A stretch of DNA of 64,000 bases from Loktanella salsilacus (lineage in GTDB: Bacteria; Pseudomonadota; Alphaproteobacteria; Rhodobacterales; Rhodobacteraceae): the NCBI RefSeq assembly GCF_900114485.1, contig NZ_FOTF01000006.1, positions 1 to 64,000 on the forward strand, read 5' to 3'. The translations under genes were made by a program, and so were the position numbers. The notes under the pieces were generated by a model, which saw nothing but the letters and a program-made list of their open reading frames with translations, did no database searches and was not told where the DNA came from. Of this stretch, positions 26,895 to 36,862 are shown piece by piece. How positions within the stretch are numbered: the stretch's first letter is position 1; the number at the start of each line of letters is the position of its first letter.

Positions 26895-27415
26895 TGACCG
26901 GGACGCAAGTCGGACCCGACCGCGAGGTCGCAACGCAAGCGCTGAACCGCGAATTGACCGACAAGGGTTTCCTTGTCACGTCCACCGCTGACATTGTGAA
27001 CTGGGCGCGCACCGGATCGCTGCACTGGATGACCTTTGGTCTGGCCTGCTGCGCGGTCGAGATGATGCACACGTCCATGCCACGCTACGACTTGGAACGC
27101 TTTGGCACCGCGCCGCGCGCATCCCCGCGTCAGTCTGACCTGATGATCGTGGCAGGCACGCTGACCAACAAGATGGCACCAGCGCTGCGCAAAGTGTACG
27201 ACCAGATGCCAGAGCCGCGCTACGTGATCAGCATGGGGTCCTGCGCGAATGGCGGCGGTTATTACCACTACAGCTATTCCGTGGTGCGTGGCTGCGACCG
27301 GATCGTTCCGGTTGACATCTATGTGCCAGGCTGCCCGCCGACGGCAGAGGCGTTGCTGTATGGTATCCTGCAGCTGCAACGTAAAATCCGCCGTACCGGC
27401 AACATCGTCCGCTAA
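26885..27415 (+). CDS. nuoB: NADH-quinone oxidoreductase subunit B
   Basis: 176-residue peripheral-arm subunit carrying the N2 [4Fe-4S] cluster that reduces quinone. Ligand Cys are visible in [12 protein letters not shown] (tandem Cys), [20 protein letters not shown] and [19 protein letters not shown]. The start ATG 26885 has GGGAG upstream; the frame extends a few codons further within nuoA. The gene is tightly packed between nuoA and nuoC. Confidence 0.97.
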   Translation: MGVMTGTQVGPDREVATQALNRELTDKGFLVTSTADIVNWARTGSLHWMTFGLACCAVEMMHTSMPRYDLERFGTAPRASPRQSDLMIVAGTLTNKMAPALRKVYDQMPEPRYVISMGSCANGGGYYHYSYSVVRGCDRIVPVDIYVPGCPPTAEALLYGILQLQRKIRRTGNIVR

Positions 27416-27424
27416 GGGGATCTT

Positions 27425-28057
27425 ATGTCTGACGCTTTGAACGAACTTGGCCAGCACCTGGAATTGAAGCGCCACGATTGCGTGCTGGGGTGGGCTGTTG
27501 CCCATGACGAGCTGACCGTGACAGTCGCGCTGTCCAACATTGTGGGCTTTGTCGAGTTTTTGAAAACGGATGCGGCCTGCCGGTTTTCGTCGCTGGTCGA
27601 TATCACGGCTGTGGATCACCCCCAGCGGCCCAAGCGGTTCGAGGTCGTGTATCACTTCTTGTCGATGTACCAGAACCAGCGCATCCGGCTGAAAGTCGAC
27701 GTGCGCGAGGACGAGATGGTGCCGTCGATCATCACCGTGCACCCGTCCGCCAACTGGTTCGAGCGCGAAGTGTTCGACATGTTCGGCATCCTGTTTTCCG
27801 GCCACCCGGACCTGCGCCGTCTGCTGACCGACTACGGTTTCCGTGGCCACCCGCTGCGCAAGGATTTCCCGACGACGGGTTACACCGAAGTGCGGTATGA
27901 CGAAGTGCAAAAGCGCGTTGTCTATGAGCCGGTGAGCCTTGTTCAGGAATACCGCCAGTTCGACTTTATGTCGCCTTGGGAAGGTGCCGAGTATATTCTG
28001 CCCGGCGACGACAAGGTTGCGCCGGATGGCCATGTCTCCAAGGGAGCAGCGAAATGA
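27425..28057 (+). CDS. nuoC: NADH-quinone oxidoreductase subunit C
   Basis: 210-residue peripheral-arm subunit of complex I, separate from NuoD as usual in alphaproteobacteria. The 30-kDa signature ERE(V)FDMFGI is visible as [20 protein letters not shown], followed by [20 protein letters not shown]. No cofactor is bound. The start is 9 bp after the nuoB stop with GGGGA upstream. The stop overlaps the nuoD start. Confidence 0.96.
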   Translation: MSDALNELGQHLELKRHDCVLGWAVAHDELTVTVALSNIVGFVEFLKTDAACRFSSLVDITAVDHPQRPKRFEVVYHFLSMYQNQRIRLKVDVREDEMVPSIITVHPSANWFEREVFDMFGILFSGHPDLRRLLTDYGFRGHPLRKDFPTTGYTEVRYDEVQKRVVYEPVSLVQEYRQFDFMSPWEGAEYILPGDDKVAPDGHVSKGAAK

Positions 28058-29292
28058 TGGACGGCGATATTCGCGTGAACACCTATGACGACGGGTCCAC
28101 GGACGCGCGTACGGGCGAGCAGAAGATCCGGAACTTCAACATCAACTTCGGCCCGCAACACCCTGCGGCGCACGGCGTTTTGCGTCTGGTGCTAGAGCTT
28201 GACGGCGAGATTGTAGAGCGGTGCGATCCGCATATCGGCCTGCTGCACCGCGGCACTGAAAAGCTGATGGAATCGCGGACTTACCTGCAGAACCTTCCGT
28301 ATTTCGACCGGCTGGATTATGTGGCCCCGATGAATCAGGAACACGCTTGGTGCCTTGCCATCGAGCGTCTGACCAAGACCGAAGTGCCGCGCCGTGCGCA
28401 GCTTATCCGCGTTTTGTATTCCGAAATTGGCCGCATCCTGTCGCACCTGCTGAACGTGACCACGCAGGCGATGGACGTTGGCGCGCTGACCCCGCCGCTG
28501 TGGGGCTTTGAAGAGCGCGAAAAGCTGATGGTGTTCTATGAGCGCGCCTGCGGTGCACGTCTGCACGCAGCGTACTTTCGCCCCGGCGGTGTGCATCAGG
28601 ATCTGCCCGACCAGTTGGTCGAGGATATCGACGCATGGTGTGTGGAATTCCCCAAGGTGCTGGCCGACATCGACGGTCTGCTGACGGAAAACCGCATTTT
28701 CAAGCAGCGTAACGCTGACATCGGCGTGGTGACAGAGCAGGACATTCAGGACTGGGGCTTTTCCGGCGTGATGGTCCGTGGCTCTGGTCTGGCATGGGAT
28801 TTGCGCCGGGCGCAGCCATACGAGTGCTACGACGAGTTCGAATTCCAGATCCCCGTGGGCAAGAACGGCGACTGCTATGATCGCTACCTTGTCCGCATGG
28901 AAGAGATGCGCCAGTCGATCCACATCATGCGCCAAGCTTGCGAAAAGCTGCGCCATGAAAAGGGTGACATCATGGCCCGCGGTAAGATGACCCCGCCGAC
29001 GCGCCACGCGATGAAGACCGACATGGAAAGCCTGATCCACCACTTCAAGCTTTATACCGAAGGCTTTCACGTGCCCGCGGGCGAGGTTTACGCCGCGGTC
29101 GAGGCACCGAAGGGTGAATTCGGCGTCTATCTGGTCGCTGACGGCAGCAACAAGCCATATCGCGCCAAGATCCGCGCGCCGGGCTATCTGCATTTGCAGG
29201 CGATGGACTATATTGCAACTGGGCACCAACTGGCTGACGTGGCCGCCATTATCGGCACCATGGACGTCGTTTTCGGAGAGATTGACCGATGA
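28054..29292 (+). CDS. nuoD: NADH-quinone oxidoreductase subunit D
   Basis: 412-residue peripheral-arm subunit that forms part of the quinone-binding pocket. The family starts [20 protein letters not shown], with HPAAHGVLR lining the quinone site, followed by [20 protein letters not shown]. The C-terminus ends [10 protein letters not shown], the conserved ending. Start ATG 28054 overlaps the nuoC stop (ATGATG; the second ATG three bases later is the alternative) with AGGGAG upstream. The stop overlaps a lipoprotein gene. Confidence 0.97.
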   Translation: MMDGDIRVNTYDDGSTDARTGEQKIRNFNINFGPQHPAAHGVLRLVLELDGEIVERCDPHIGLLHRGTEKLMESRTYLQNLPYFDRLDYVAPMNQEHAWCLAIERLTKTEVPRRAQLIRVLYSEIGRILSHLLNVTTQAMDVGALTPPLWGFEEREKLMVFYERACGARLHAAYFRPGGVHQDLPDQLVEDIDAWCVEFPKVLADIDGLLTENRIFKQRNADIGVVTEQDIQDWGFSGVMVRGSGLAWDLRRAQPYECYDEFEFQIPVGKNGDCYDRYLVRMEEMRQSIHIMRQACEKLRHEKGDIMARGKMTPPTRHAMKTDMESLIHHFKLYTEGFHVPAGEVYAAVEAPKGEFGVYLVADGSNKPYRAKIRAPGYLHLQAMDYIATGHQLADVAAIIGTMDVVFGEIDR

Positions 29293-29624
29293 TCGCACGT
29301 ATCGCTTCCGCCGTCGCCGTATTGTCGCTGGCCGCTTGCGCCAGCAGTGGCACGGGCATTCGTCCGCTGGGCAACAACCTGCCGGCGAACCCGGTGCCTG
29401 TCGCCACGCCGCAGCCTGCCGTGCTGACCGCGAAAGAACGCCTTGTTGGCGCGATTGAATCCAATGGCTGCGCCTTGACGGCCGACAATGTCGGTGCGGT
29501 TCTGACGCAGGCGACGATCAGCCGCGAAGAACTGGTTCAGCTGACGCCGCAACTGCAGGCCGAAGGCCGGGTGGAAACCTCTGGCGACGGTGCAATCCGT
29601 GTGACCAGCGACCGCTGCATCTGA
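29289..29624 (+). CDS. Small lipoprotein encoded between nuoD and nuoE
   Basis: 111-residue predicted lipoprotein whose ATG overlaps the nuoD stop by 4 bp. The signal peptide [17 protein letters not shown] ends with lipobox LAAC, so Cys17 would be lipidated. A proline-rich spacer ([14 protein letters not shown]) leads to a small folded region with two Cys ([11 protein letters not shown] and the C-terminal SDRCI), a likely disulfide. Function unknown. Position and coupling mean it is made with complex I, though whether it contacts the complex is unknown; it would sit on the opposite side of the membrane from the peripheral arm. Confidence 0.8.
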   Translation: MIARIASAVAVLSLAACASSGTGIRPLGNNLPANPVPVATPQPAVLTAKERLVGAIESNGCALTADNVGAVLTQATISREELVQLTPQLQAEGRVETSGDGAIRVTSDRCI

Positions 29625-29684
29625 CCCCAATGACGCGCCCCGCCATGACGGCGGCGGCGCCTGAGTAGACCGGAAGACCCTGAT

Positions 29685-30881
29685 ATGCTGCGACGCCTTT
29701 ACCACGACCAGCCCGAGAGCTTTGAGTTCACTCCAGCCAACTTGGCTTGGGCAGAAGGCCAGATGACGAAGTTCCCCGAAGGGCGTCAGGCCAGCGCGGT
29801 TATTCCGCTGCTGTGGCGTGCGCAGGAACAGCATGGCTGGCTGACACGGCCCGCGATTGAATACGTCGCGCGCCTGCTGGGCATGGAATACATTCGCGTC
29901 CTAGAGGTCGCGACATTCTACTTTATGTTCCAGCTGCAACCCGTTGGATCCGTTGCACATATTCAGGTCTGCGGCACGCTGTCCTGCATGATCTGCAACG
30001 CCGAAGACTTGATCAGCGTCTGCAAGGACAAGATCGCGCCAAAAGCGCATCAGCTGTCCGCCGACGGCAAGTTTTCGTGGGAAGAGGTCGAATGCCTTGG
30101 GTCCTGCGCCAACGCGCCGATGGCGCAGATCGGCAAGGATTACTACGAAGACCTAACCGCCGAAAAGCTGGCCGAGATCATCGACGAAATGGCCGCTGGC
30201 CGCGTCCCCGTGCCCGGCCCGCAAAATGGCCGCTATGGCTCTGAGCCGAAGTCTGGCCTGACCAGCTTGAAGGACCACGAAAGCGGTAAGCATCAGTATA
30301 ACGCCAGCGCCCAACTGGCCGTGGATATTGGCGACACGATCAAGCGGATCGACGGCACCGAAGTGCCGCTGCTTACGCCGTGGAACCTGTCCAAGACGGG
30401 CGGCAAGCCCGTCCGCGACGACATGATGCCGCCCGCTGGCCCCGATGGGACCCAAGGCGGCCGCACGGCAAGCGAGGCAGAAGCGCCGCGTGATCGCGGC
30501 GATTCCTCTGACGGTGTGGCAGAGGCAGAGGGCGAAGCCGCTGGCGTTCAGCGCAAGGGTAAGCCGAAAGAGGGCAGCGTTGCGCCCGCCGCGAAGACTG
30601 CGGTTAAGGCCGAGAGCGGCGTCGCCGTGGAACCTGTCGCTGAGGAAAAGCCGCTGACACTGACCGAGCCGCGTGGCGGCAAGGGCGATGATCTGAAGCG
30701 AATGAATGGTGTTGGCCCCAAGATCGAAGGCATCCTGCAAGAGCTTGGCTTTTGGCATTTTGACCAGATTGCGAATTGGACACCGGCAGAGATTGCTTGG
30801 GTCGATAGCCGTCTGAAGTTCAAAGGCCGGATCGAGCGCGAAGACTGGGTCAATCAGGCAAAGGGCCTTGTTGGCGCCTAA
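29685..30881 (+). CDS. nuoE: NADH-quinone oxidoreductase subunit E with long C-terminal HhH extension
   Basis: 398 residues, far longer than the roughly 170 of the thioredoxin-like NuoE core. The core (residues about 1-175) has the N1a [2Fe-2S] ligands in [15 protein letters not shown] (normally CxxxxC) and [20 protein letters not shown]. An Ala/Glu/Lys-rich, probably disordered linker spans about 235-325. A small helical domain (about 328-395: [20 protein letters not shown], then [20 protein letters not shown]) has the GVGPKIE helix-hairpin-helix signature. The next gene encodes a membrane protein with a clearly homologous C-terminus. The role of the extension is unknown; it may anchor or regulate assembly. 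Confidence 0.94.
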   Translation: MLRRLYHDQPESFEFTPANLAWAEGQMTKFPEGRQASAVIPLLWRAQEQHGWLTRPAIEYVARLLGMEYIRVLEVATFYFMFQLQPVGSVAHIQVCGTLSCMICNAEDLISVCKDKIAPKAHQLSADGKFSWEEVECLGSCANAPMAQIGKDYYEDLTAEKLAEIIDEMAAGRVPVPGPQNGRYGSEPKSGLTSLKDHESGKHQYNASAQLAVDIGDTIKRIDGTEVPLLTPWNLSKTGGKPVRDDMMPPAGPDGTQGGRTASEAEAPRDRGDSSDGVAEAEGEAAGVQRKGKPKEGSVAPAAKTAVKAESGVAVEPVAEEKPLTLTEPRGGKGDDLKRMNGVGPKIEGILQELGFWHFDQIANWTPAEIAWVDSRLKFKGRIEREDWVNQAKGLVGA

Positions 30882-31020
30882 TCTGCCTGATTTGCACGAT
30901 AATCTTTGTGAGTGGTGAAAAAGTGGCTAACATTCCCCTTGGGGGGCTGTCCGTGCCACGTGCAGGCTGTCCGAAATTAAACTGACGTCGGTCCTGCCAG
31001 ACCGCCGCACGGAGGGACAG

Positions 31021-31833
31021 ATGAACAACACCGTTACACGCGAAAAGCGCATCCTAAAAATTGCCGCGATCACGGGACTTGTGGTCGCGGCCTTATGCTA
31101 TCTGCTGCTGCGGTTCGGATTTCCCGGGGCTGTGATGACGGGGCTGATCATCGGCCTGATCGTCGCGGTAATCCTTTGGCTGATGGGGCGAAGCGATGAT
31201 GCGGTTGTGACGCAGGATCCAGCCCCTGTTGCTGCGCCTGTTGCCAGTCCTGTTGCAGCGAGCCCTGTCGCGACTGATCCTGTTGCTGCCCCAGTCGTTG
31301 ATGCGGGGCAGGGCGACGGCGTCGAAACGGCGGCCCCTGCTGCGGACACCGGGTCCGTTTTGAAACCTTCAGCCCGCCTTGCTGGGCAAGACGAACTGGC
31401 CAGCCGTAAGGGCAGCTGGAGATATGAAGGTGCCTCTGCCGTAGACGCTATGCCGGACGCCGATGCGGCCCCGGTGGCCCACCCGGGTGCGGAAGGCGCG
31501 TCAGAGGCGCAGGCTTTGCCCGACGCAGAAGCGACAGCGGGTCCGTCGATCAAGCCTGAGATGTTGACTGCCCCGCGCGATGGCGGCGGCGATAATCTGA
31601 AAGAAATCAAAGGTGTCGGCCCGAAACTGGAAACCTTGCTGCACGAGATGGGCGTTTACCATTTCGACCAGATTGCAAGCTGGTCCGAAACCGAGGTCGC
31701 TTGGATGGATCAGAACCTGAAAGGGTTCAAAGGCCGCGTCAGCCGCGATACATGGATCGCGCAGGCGCAGGTTCTTGCGGCCGGCGGCGAGACTGAGTTT
31801 TCTTCTAAGGTTGGAAAAGGCGGCGTTTACTAA
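31021..31833 (+). CDS. Membrane protein with NuoE-tail-like helix-hairpin-helix domain
   Basis: 270 residues. Two membrane helices lie near the N-terminus (about 12-31 and 35-54). A long Ala/Pro/Val/Asp-rich linker with repeated 'PVA' units follows (residues 60-185). The C-terminal domain (about 190-260: NLKEIKGVGPKLETLLHEMG, then YHFDQIASWSETEVAWMDQN) matches the C-terminus of NuoE at about half its positions. The gene lies between nuoE and nuoF after a 139-bp gap that I could not assign to a gene. Inference: a membrane-tethered partner of the NuoE tail or an assembly factor. Confidence 0.82.
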   Translation: MNNTVTREKRILKIAAITGLVVAALCYLLLRFGFPGAVMTGLIIGLIVAVILWLMGRSDDAVVTQDPAPVAAPVASPVAASPVATDPVAAPVVDAGQGDGVETAAPAADTGSVLKPSARLAGQDELASRKGSWRYEGASAVDAMPDADAAPVAHPGAEGASEAQALPDAEATAGPSIKPEMLTAPRDGGGDNLKEIKGVGPKLETLLHEMGVYHFDQIASWSETEVAWMDQNLKGFKGRVSRDTWIAQAQVLAAGGETEFSSKVGKGGVY

Positions 31834-31836
31834 ATT

Positions 31837-32052
31837 ATGACGCATAGACATGATGATAACACGGCACGGCAGGGGCGCATCGCCGCTGTCGTGATCGCGT
31901 TGGCCGGGGTGCTGGCGATGCTGGCCCCTTGGATTGTGGCGCAGACTGGAATTGCGCCGAAGTATGAAATTTTGATGTATCTGGTGTCGATGGCTGCGTT
32001 CATTTGGTCACTGGCTGTCACGCTGAAAATCTGGCAGAAGACCCGTAATTGA
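31837..32052 (+). CDS. DUF5337-like small membrane protein
   Basis: 71 residues with two hydrophobic segments (about 15-36 and 46-66) and a polar N-terminus (MTHRHDDNTARQGRIAA). It resembles the DUF5337 family that, as I recall, sits in the nuo operon of Rhodobacterales. It starts 3 bp after the preceding gene and ends 57 bp before nuoF. Function unknown; its position suggests a complex I-linked role. Confidence 0.78.
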   Translation: MTHRHDDNTARQGRIAAVVIALAGVLAMLAPWIVAQTGIAPKYEILMYLVSMAAFIWSLAVTLKIWQKTRN

Positions 32053-32109
32053 TTTGTGCCGCGCCGCTTTGCGCCGCTGTTACAGCCCCAGCTTTCAAGG
32101 GATGATCCA

Positions 32110-33393
32110 ATGCTGAAAGACCAGGACCGCATCTTTACCAACCTGTATGGGATGCACGACCGTTCGCTGAAAGGCGCACAAGCGCGTGGCCATTGGGACG
32201 GAACCAAGGACATTCTTGGCAAGGGCGCTGGCTGGATCGTGGACGAGATGAAAGCCTCTGGCCTGCGTGGCCGGGGCGGTGCGGGTTTCCCGACCGGTCT
32301 GAAATGGTCGTTCATGCCAAAGGAATCGGATGGTCGTCCGTCCTATCTGGTTGTGAACGCTGACGAATCAGAGCCGGGCACCTGCAAAGACCGCGAAATC
32401 ATGCGCCACGATCCGCATACGCTGATCGAAGGTTGCCTGATTGCCAGCTTCGCGATGCAAGCGCATGCCTGCTACATCTACATTCGCGGCGAATATATTC
32501 GCGAAAAAGAAGCGCTGCAGAACGCGATTGATGAAGCTTATGACGCGGGTTTAGTGGGCAAAAATGCCTGCGGCTCTGGCTGGGATTTTGACATCTATGT
32601 CGCCCACGGTGCGGGCGCTTATATTTGCGGCGAAGAAACTGCGCTGCTGGAAAGCCTTGAGGGCAAAAAGGGTATGCCGCGGATGAAACCGCCATTCCCT
32701 GCGGGCGCAGGTCTGTATGGCTGCCCGACGACGGTGAACAACGTCGAATCAATTGCGGTTGTGCCGACGATTCTGCGCCGTGGCGGCGCTTGGTTCGCGG
32801 GTATGGGCCGGCCGAACAACGCGGGCACCAAGCTGTTTGCGATTTCCGGCCACGTCAACAACCCCTGCGTTGTCGAAGAAGAGATGTCGATCCCGTTCAA
32901 AGAGCTGATCGACAAGCATTGCGGCGGTATCCGCGGCGGCTGGAAGAACCTGAAGGCTGTGATTCCCGGCGGATCGTCCGTGCCCTGCCTGACGGCAGAG
33001 CAGATGGAAGACGCGATCATGGATTTCGACTGGCTGCGCGAACAGCGGTCGGGTCTGGGGACGGCGGCGGTCATCGTGATGGACCAGTCGACCGACATGA
33101 TCAAAGCGATCTGGCGTCTGTCCAAGTTTTATAAGCACGAATCCTGCGGCCAGTGCACGCCATGCCGTGAAGGTACGGGCTGGATGATGCGCGTGATGGA
33201 ACGTCTGGTGCAGGGCAATGCCTCGGTCGATGAAATCGACATGCTGCTGGACGTGACCAAACAGGTCGAAGGCCACACAATTTGCGCCCTTGGCGACGCG
33301 GCGGCTTGGCCGATTCAAGGTCTGATCCGCAACTTCCGCGGAGAGATCGAAGACCGCATCCGCCACAAGCGCGGACCGATCGCCGCGGAATAA
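32110..33393 (+). CDS. nuoF: NADH-quinone oxidoreductase subunit F
   Basis: 427-residue NADH- and FMN-binding subunit, where electrons enter complex [17 protein letters not shown] is the nucleotide-binding glycine motif, [20 protein letters not shown] binds FMN/NADH, and [16 protein letters not shown] plus a later Cys ([12 protein letters not shown]) ligate the N3 [4Fe-4S] cluster. Start ATG 32110 has AAGGGA upstream; the frame extends to 32056 without support. A GC-rich hairpin terminator follows 14 bp after the stop. Confidence 0.97.
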   Translation: MLKDQDRIFTNLYGMHDRSLKGAQARGHWDGTKDILGKGAGWIVDEMKASGLRGRGGAGFPTGLKWSFMPKESDGRPSYLVVNADESEPGTCKDREIMRHDPHTLIEGCLIASFAMQAHACYIYIRGEYIREKEALQNAIDEAYDAGLVGKNACGSGWDFDIYVAHGAGAYICGEETALLESLEGKKGMPRMKPPFPAGAGLYGCPTTVNNVESIAVVPTILRRGGAWFAGMGRPNNAGTKLFAISGHVNNPCVVEEEMSIPFKELIDKHCGGIRGGWKNLKAVIPGGSSVPCLTAEQMEDAIMDFDWLREQRSGLGTAAVIVMDQSTDMIKAIWRLSKFYKHESCGQCTPCREGTGWMMRVMERLVQGNASVDEIDMLLDVTKQVEGHTICALGDAAAWPIQGLIRNFRGEIEDRIRHKRGPIAAE

Positions 33394-33406
33394 GCGACAT
33401 TCTTGC

Positions 33407-33434
33407 AAACGCCGGCCTTTGGGCCGGCGTTTTG
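33407..33434 (+). terminator. Intrinsic-type terminator after nuoF, inside the nuo cluster
   Basis: AAACGCCGGCC (33407-33417) pairs perfectly with GGCCGGCGTTT (33422-33432) around the loop TTTG, and TT plus GCG follow. The T-tract is mostly part of the stem, so it may be partial. It separates nuoA-F from nuoG-N. Confidence 0.6.
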
Positions 33435-33639
33435 CGTTGCGGCGTAAAGCCGCCCAAGTGCCGCCCGGGGCGTGCTTTTTGCATGACAGGGCGTGATAAA
33501 TCTATCGCGCGCCGGCTCGACTAAACCGCTGCCGCATCTATCGTGATCCGCGATGGTCGCTTTGACCGTTTGCGCCTTTGGCTTATCCCGTCCGCTGGAT
33601 GTCGCATCGCATATAATCGGGTTATTGAGGATGCATCTA

Positions 33640-33762
33640 ATGAAATACGCTTTGATCGCGACCGTCTTGCTTGCTGCTGCCTGTGCCAAACAGCCAGAGC
33701 CGATGTCCCCTGTCACATTCACACCGCCAGCAGAGCCGGTGTTTGACTCGAGCATGAAGTAA
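33640..33762 (+). CDS. Very small lipoprotein between nuoF and nuoG
   Basis: 40 residues from ATG 33640. MKYALIATVLLAAACAKQ gives a signal peptide with lipobox AAAC, so the mature chain would have about 26 residues, Pro-rich (PMSPVTFTPPAEPVF) and without further structure. The in-frame upstream codons lack a good start; AGG lies 8-10 bases before the ATG. Similar mini-lipoproteins occur at many loci in this group. Real but of unknown function. Confidence 0.6.
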   Translation: MKYALIATVLLAAACAKQPEPMSPVTFTPPAEPVFDSSMK

Positions 33763-33924
33763 GCCCATCCGGGCCTGCGTTCGGTGCCGCGCACGTTGCA
33801 CCGGACGCATGAAAACAAGGGGTTTGTCACCCACAATCATCCGGGCGATATTGCATAACACGCCCGCTGGCCCAATGTAGAACGTCAACGGGACATCACG
33901 TTCCCGCCCTACAGGAGCAGAGAC

Positions 33925-34323
33925 ATGCGCAATTTTCTGATGAGTGCCGCCGTTTTGGCGATGGGTTTGACGGCTGCGGGCAGCGCGCAGGCCGCCCTTA
34001 AGGACGAGGCTGAAATCCGCAACGGTTTGCTGGTGGTCGGCATGGCCTATGAGATCAGCGAAAAATGCGGCAGCATTGATGCGCGGACCCTGCGCGGCAT
34101 CACAACCTTGCTGAACCTGAAATCCCGCGCGCGCGAGCTGGGCTATTCCAACAGCGAAATCGACGCCTATGTCGACAACAAGCCCGAGAAGAAGCGCCTA
34201 GAGGGTATTGCCCGTGCGCAGCTGGTCCAACTGGGTGTGACCCCCGGCGTGGAAGAGACGTATTGCACCGTCGGACGCGACCAGATGGGCAAGAATACAG
34301 GCGTTGGCCGCTTGCTTCACTAA
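33925..34323 (+). CDS. DUF5333-like secreted protein between nuoF and nuoG
   Basis: 132 residues. The signal peptide is MRNFLMSAAVLAMGLTAAGS ending at AQA, cleaved before ALKDEAEIRNG. The mature helical domain has three Cys (EKCGSIDARTLRG and EETYCTVGRDQMGKNTGVGR hold two) and the motif LLVVGMAYEISEKCGSIDAR. It resembles DUF5333, which I associate with the nuo locus of Rhodobacterales. GGAG lies 8-10 bases upstream of the ATG. The periplasmic location contrasts with the cytoplasmic arm of complex I. Confidence 0.8.
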   Translation: MRNFLMSAAVLAMGLTAAGSAQAALKDEAEIRNGLLVVGMAYEISEKCGSIDARTLRGITTLLNLKSRARELGYSNSEIDAYVDNKPEKKRLEGIARAQLVQLGVTPGVEETYCTVGRDQMGKNTGVGRLLH

Positions 34324-34403
34324 GACGCGGGCAAGCAGCGGCGAAAAAAGCGTCGCTGCGTCTGGCATACGCGTTCGCAACGGGTTAGAACGCCATCCAA
34401 ACA

Positions 34404-34441
34404 CCCGGCTTCTTGTGGCCGGGCTTGGGTCCGGAAGCCGG
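34404..34441 (+). promoter_or_regulatory. Two mutually exclusive hairpins in the nuoG leader
   Basis: Stem 1 is CCCGGC (34404-34409) with GCCGGG (34418-34423). Stem 2 is about CCGGGCTT (34419-34426) with AAGCCGG (34435-34441). They share bases, and stem 2 reaches the GGAGG ribosome-binding site (34440-34444) of nuoG. This geometry could modulate translation; no ligand or regulator is evident. Confidence 0.35.
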
Positions 34442-34449
34442 AGGCGTTC

Positions 34450-36459
34450 ATGTCCGATCTGCGCAAAATCAACATTGATGGTCAAGTGATCGAGGTTGAA
34501 GGGGCGATGACGCTCATTCAAGCCTGCGAAATCGCGGGAATCGAAATCCCGCGTTTCTGCTATCACGAACGTCTGTCCATCGCTGGCAACTGCCGCATGT
34601 GTCTGGTCGAAGTCGTCGGCGGCCCGCCGAAACCGACCGCATCCTGCGCCATGCAGGTCCGCGACCTGCGCCCCGGCAAAGACGGCGAGCCACCTGTGGT
34701 GAAGACCAATTCGCCGATGGTGAAGAAAGCCCGCGAGGGCGTGATGGAATTCCTGCTCATCAACCACCCGCTGGATTGCCCGATTTGCGATCAGGGCGGT
34801 GAATGTGACCTGCAGGATCAGGCGATGGCTTATGGCGTCGACTTTTCCCGCTTTCGCGAGCCAAAGCGCGCGACCGAGGATTTGAACCTTGGACCGCTGG
34901 TCGAAACCCACATGACGCGCTGCATTTCCTGCACGCGCTGCGTCCGCTTCACGACCGAGGTCGCAGGTATCCACCAGATGGGCCAGACAGGCCGCGGCGA
35001 AGATGCAGAGATCACGTCCTATTTGGGCGAAACGCTGGCGTCCAACATGCAGGGCAACATCATTGACCTGTGCCCAGTGGGCGCGCTGGTGTCGAAGCCT
35101 TATTCCTTTACCGCCCGTCCGTGGGAGCTGTCGAAGACCGAATCTGTCGACGTGATGGACGCGCTGGGATCGAACATTCGCGTGGACACCAAAGGCCGTG
35201 ACGTGATGCGCATTTTGCCGCGCAACCATGACGGAGTGAACGAAGAGTGGATCAACGACAAATCCCGCTTTGTGTTTGACGGTCTGCGCAAGCAGCGTCT
35301 GGATACCCCTTACATCCGCGAAAACGGCAAGCTGCGTAAAGCCGACTGGCCAGAGGCGCTGGCCGCTGTTGCTGCTGCGATGACGGGCAAAAAGGTGGCC
35401 GGTCTGGTCGGCGATCTGGCCCCCGTTGAGGCAGCATTTGCGCTGAAGCAATTGGTTGAAGGTCTGGGCGGCAACGTCGAATGCCGCACCGATAACGCCC
35501 AGCTGCCTGCGGGCAACCGCGCAGCTTATGTCGGCACGGCGACGATTGCGGACATTGATACCGCGCAGAACATCGTTCTGATCGGCACCAACCCCCGCGT
35601 TGAAGCCCCTGTGCTGAACAGCCGCCTGCGCCGCGCGTGGTCGCGGGGCGGTGACGTGACGCGCTTTGGCACGCCAGTCGATCTGACCTATGACGTCATC
35701 GAAGGCGGCACAGGCCGCGACGCGCTGACCGACTTTGCAAAGCAGGACCACGCTGGCAAAGGCACGCTTGTGATCGTGGGGCAGGGCGCATTGACCGGCT
35801 CTGACGGCGAGGCTGTTTTGGGCCATGCCGCACAGATCGCCGCAAGCGCTGGCGGCAAAGTTCTGGTGCTGCACACTGCCGCTGGCCGTGTTGGCGCGAT
35901 GGATGTGGGCGCTGTGACCGATGGCGGCATCACTGCGGCGATCGACGGTGCAGAGGTGATCTATAACCTTGGCGCAGACGAAGTCGAAATCGCTGCCGGT
36001 GCCTTTGTGATCTACCAAGGCAGCCACGGCGATCGCGGGGCGCACCGCGCTGATGTGATCCTGCCGGCTGCGGCCTACACCGAAGAAAACGGTCTGTTCG
36101 TGAATACCGAAGGGCGCCCGCAGCTTGCGATGCGCGCCAGCTTCCCTCCGGGGCAGGCTAAGGAAAACTGGGCGATTCTGCGGGCTTTGTCCGCAGAGCT
36201 GGGCGCTGTCCTGCCGTTTGATTCGCTGGCCGCGCTGCGCCGGACCTTGATTGCGGCGCACCCGCATCTGGGCCAGATCGACGTGGTCGCTGCGAACGAA
36301 GGCGCTGCGCTGGACGCGGGTACGCTGGGCAGCGGTGATTTCGGCTATGCGGTCAAGGACTTCTATCTGTCCAACCCGATCGCACGGGCCTCTAGCCTGA
36401 TGGCAGAGCTGAGCGCGAACGCCAAACTGCGCGGCGCGGAAAAGATCGCGGCCGAGTGA
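34450..36459 (+). CDS. nuoG: NADH-quinone oxidoreductase subunit G
   Basis: 669-residue iron-sulfur subunit of the peripheral arm. The N-terminal [2Fe-2S] ferredoxin domain has [20 protein letters not shown]. The His-Cys cluster region is [20 protein letters not shown], and [20 protein letters not shown] ligates [4Fe-4S] clusters. The rest is a molybdopterin-oxidoreductase-like domain without Mo cofactor ([20 protein letters not shown]). GGAGG lies 6 bases upstream of the ATG. Length is typical of alphaproteobacterial NuoG. Its stop overlaps or abuts the next lipoprotein gene. Confidence 0.97.
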   Translation: MSDLRKINIDGQVIEVEGAMTLIQACEIAGIEIPRFCYHERLSIAGNCRMCLVEVVGGPPKPTASCAMQVRDLRPGKDGEPPVVKTNSPMVKKAREGVMEFLLINHPLDCPICDQGGECDLQDQAMAYGVDFSRFREPKRATEDLNLGPLVETHMTRCISCTRCVRFTTEVAGIHQMGQTGRGEDAEITSYLGETLASNMQGNIIDLCPVGALVSKPYSFTARPWELSKTESVDVMDALGSNIRVDTKGRDVMRILPRNHDGVNEEWINDKSRFVFDGLRKQRLDTPYIRENGKLRKADWPEALAAVAAAMTGKKVAGLVGDLAPVEAAFALKQLVEGLGGNVECRTDNAQLPAGNRAAYVGTATIADIDTAQNIVLIGTNPRVEAPVLNSRLRRAWSRGGDVTRFGTPVDLTYDVIEGGTGRDALTDFAKQDHAGKGTLVIVGQGALTGSDGEAVLGHAAQIAASAGGKVLVLHTAAGRVGAMDVGAVTDGGITAAIDGAEVIYNLGADEVEIAAGAFVIYQGSHGDRGAHRADVILPAAAYTEENGLFVNTEGRPQLAMRASFPPGQAKENWAILRALSAELGAVLPFDSLAALRRTLIAAHPHLGQIDVVAANEGAALDAGTLGSGDFGYAVKDFYLSNPIARASSLMAELSANAKLRGAEKIAAE

Positions 36460-36461
36460 AC

Positions 36462-36839
36462 ATGATGCGGCCCGCCGTTGTTGCGGCCTTGCTGCTGGCG
36501 GGCTGCGTGCCACCGCAGGCCGCGCCAGGTGGGCCGACGTATTTGGGTGTCCGGACCAGCTTGCTGGACGGGGATCTTGTGAACTTTAACGTGGCCCTGA
36601 CAGGGGCCGCGACACCGGATGCGGTGGAAAAATATGCGCAATGTGCTGCGGCGCAATATGCGTTAATCCGAGGTTACAGTTTTGCGCGTTTGGTGCGCAC
36701 GAACGTCACCGAAGAGGGTGGCACTTGGGGCGCGGATGCTGTTTACACCATCTCGTCGGACCTGCCGCGCGGATTGGCGACGATTGACGCGGTAGTAACG
36801 GTTGCAGATTGCGGAACGTCGGGCATACCGACGGTCTGA
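36462..36839 (+). CDS. Small lipoprotein encoded between nuoG and nuoH
   Basis: About 125 residues. [15 protein letters not shown] gives a lipobox LAGC. The mature part has a few Cys ([27 protein letters not shown]) and looks like a compact alpha/beta domain. A GTG at 36456 overlapping the nuoG stop is an alternative start. The family is not recognised. Together with the products at 29289, 33640 and 33925 it makes a set of four exported proteins interspersed with complex I genes. Confidence 0.75.
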   Translation: MMRPAVVAALLLAGCVPPQAAPGGPTYLGVRTSLLDGDLVNFNVALTGAATPDAVEKYAQCAAAQYALIRGYSFARLVRTNVTEEGGTWGADAVYTISSDLPRGLATIDAVVTVADCGTSGIPTV

Positions 36840-36862
36840 AGGACGAAGGGTCAGAGGGAATT

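Noticed and set aside
34198-36513. 771-codon open frame on the minus strand opposite nuoG
   Set aside because: It mirrors the high-GC third-position pattern of nuoG, has no ribosome-binding site or family signature, and is His/Gln/Arg-rich as expected for a shadow frame.
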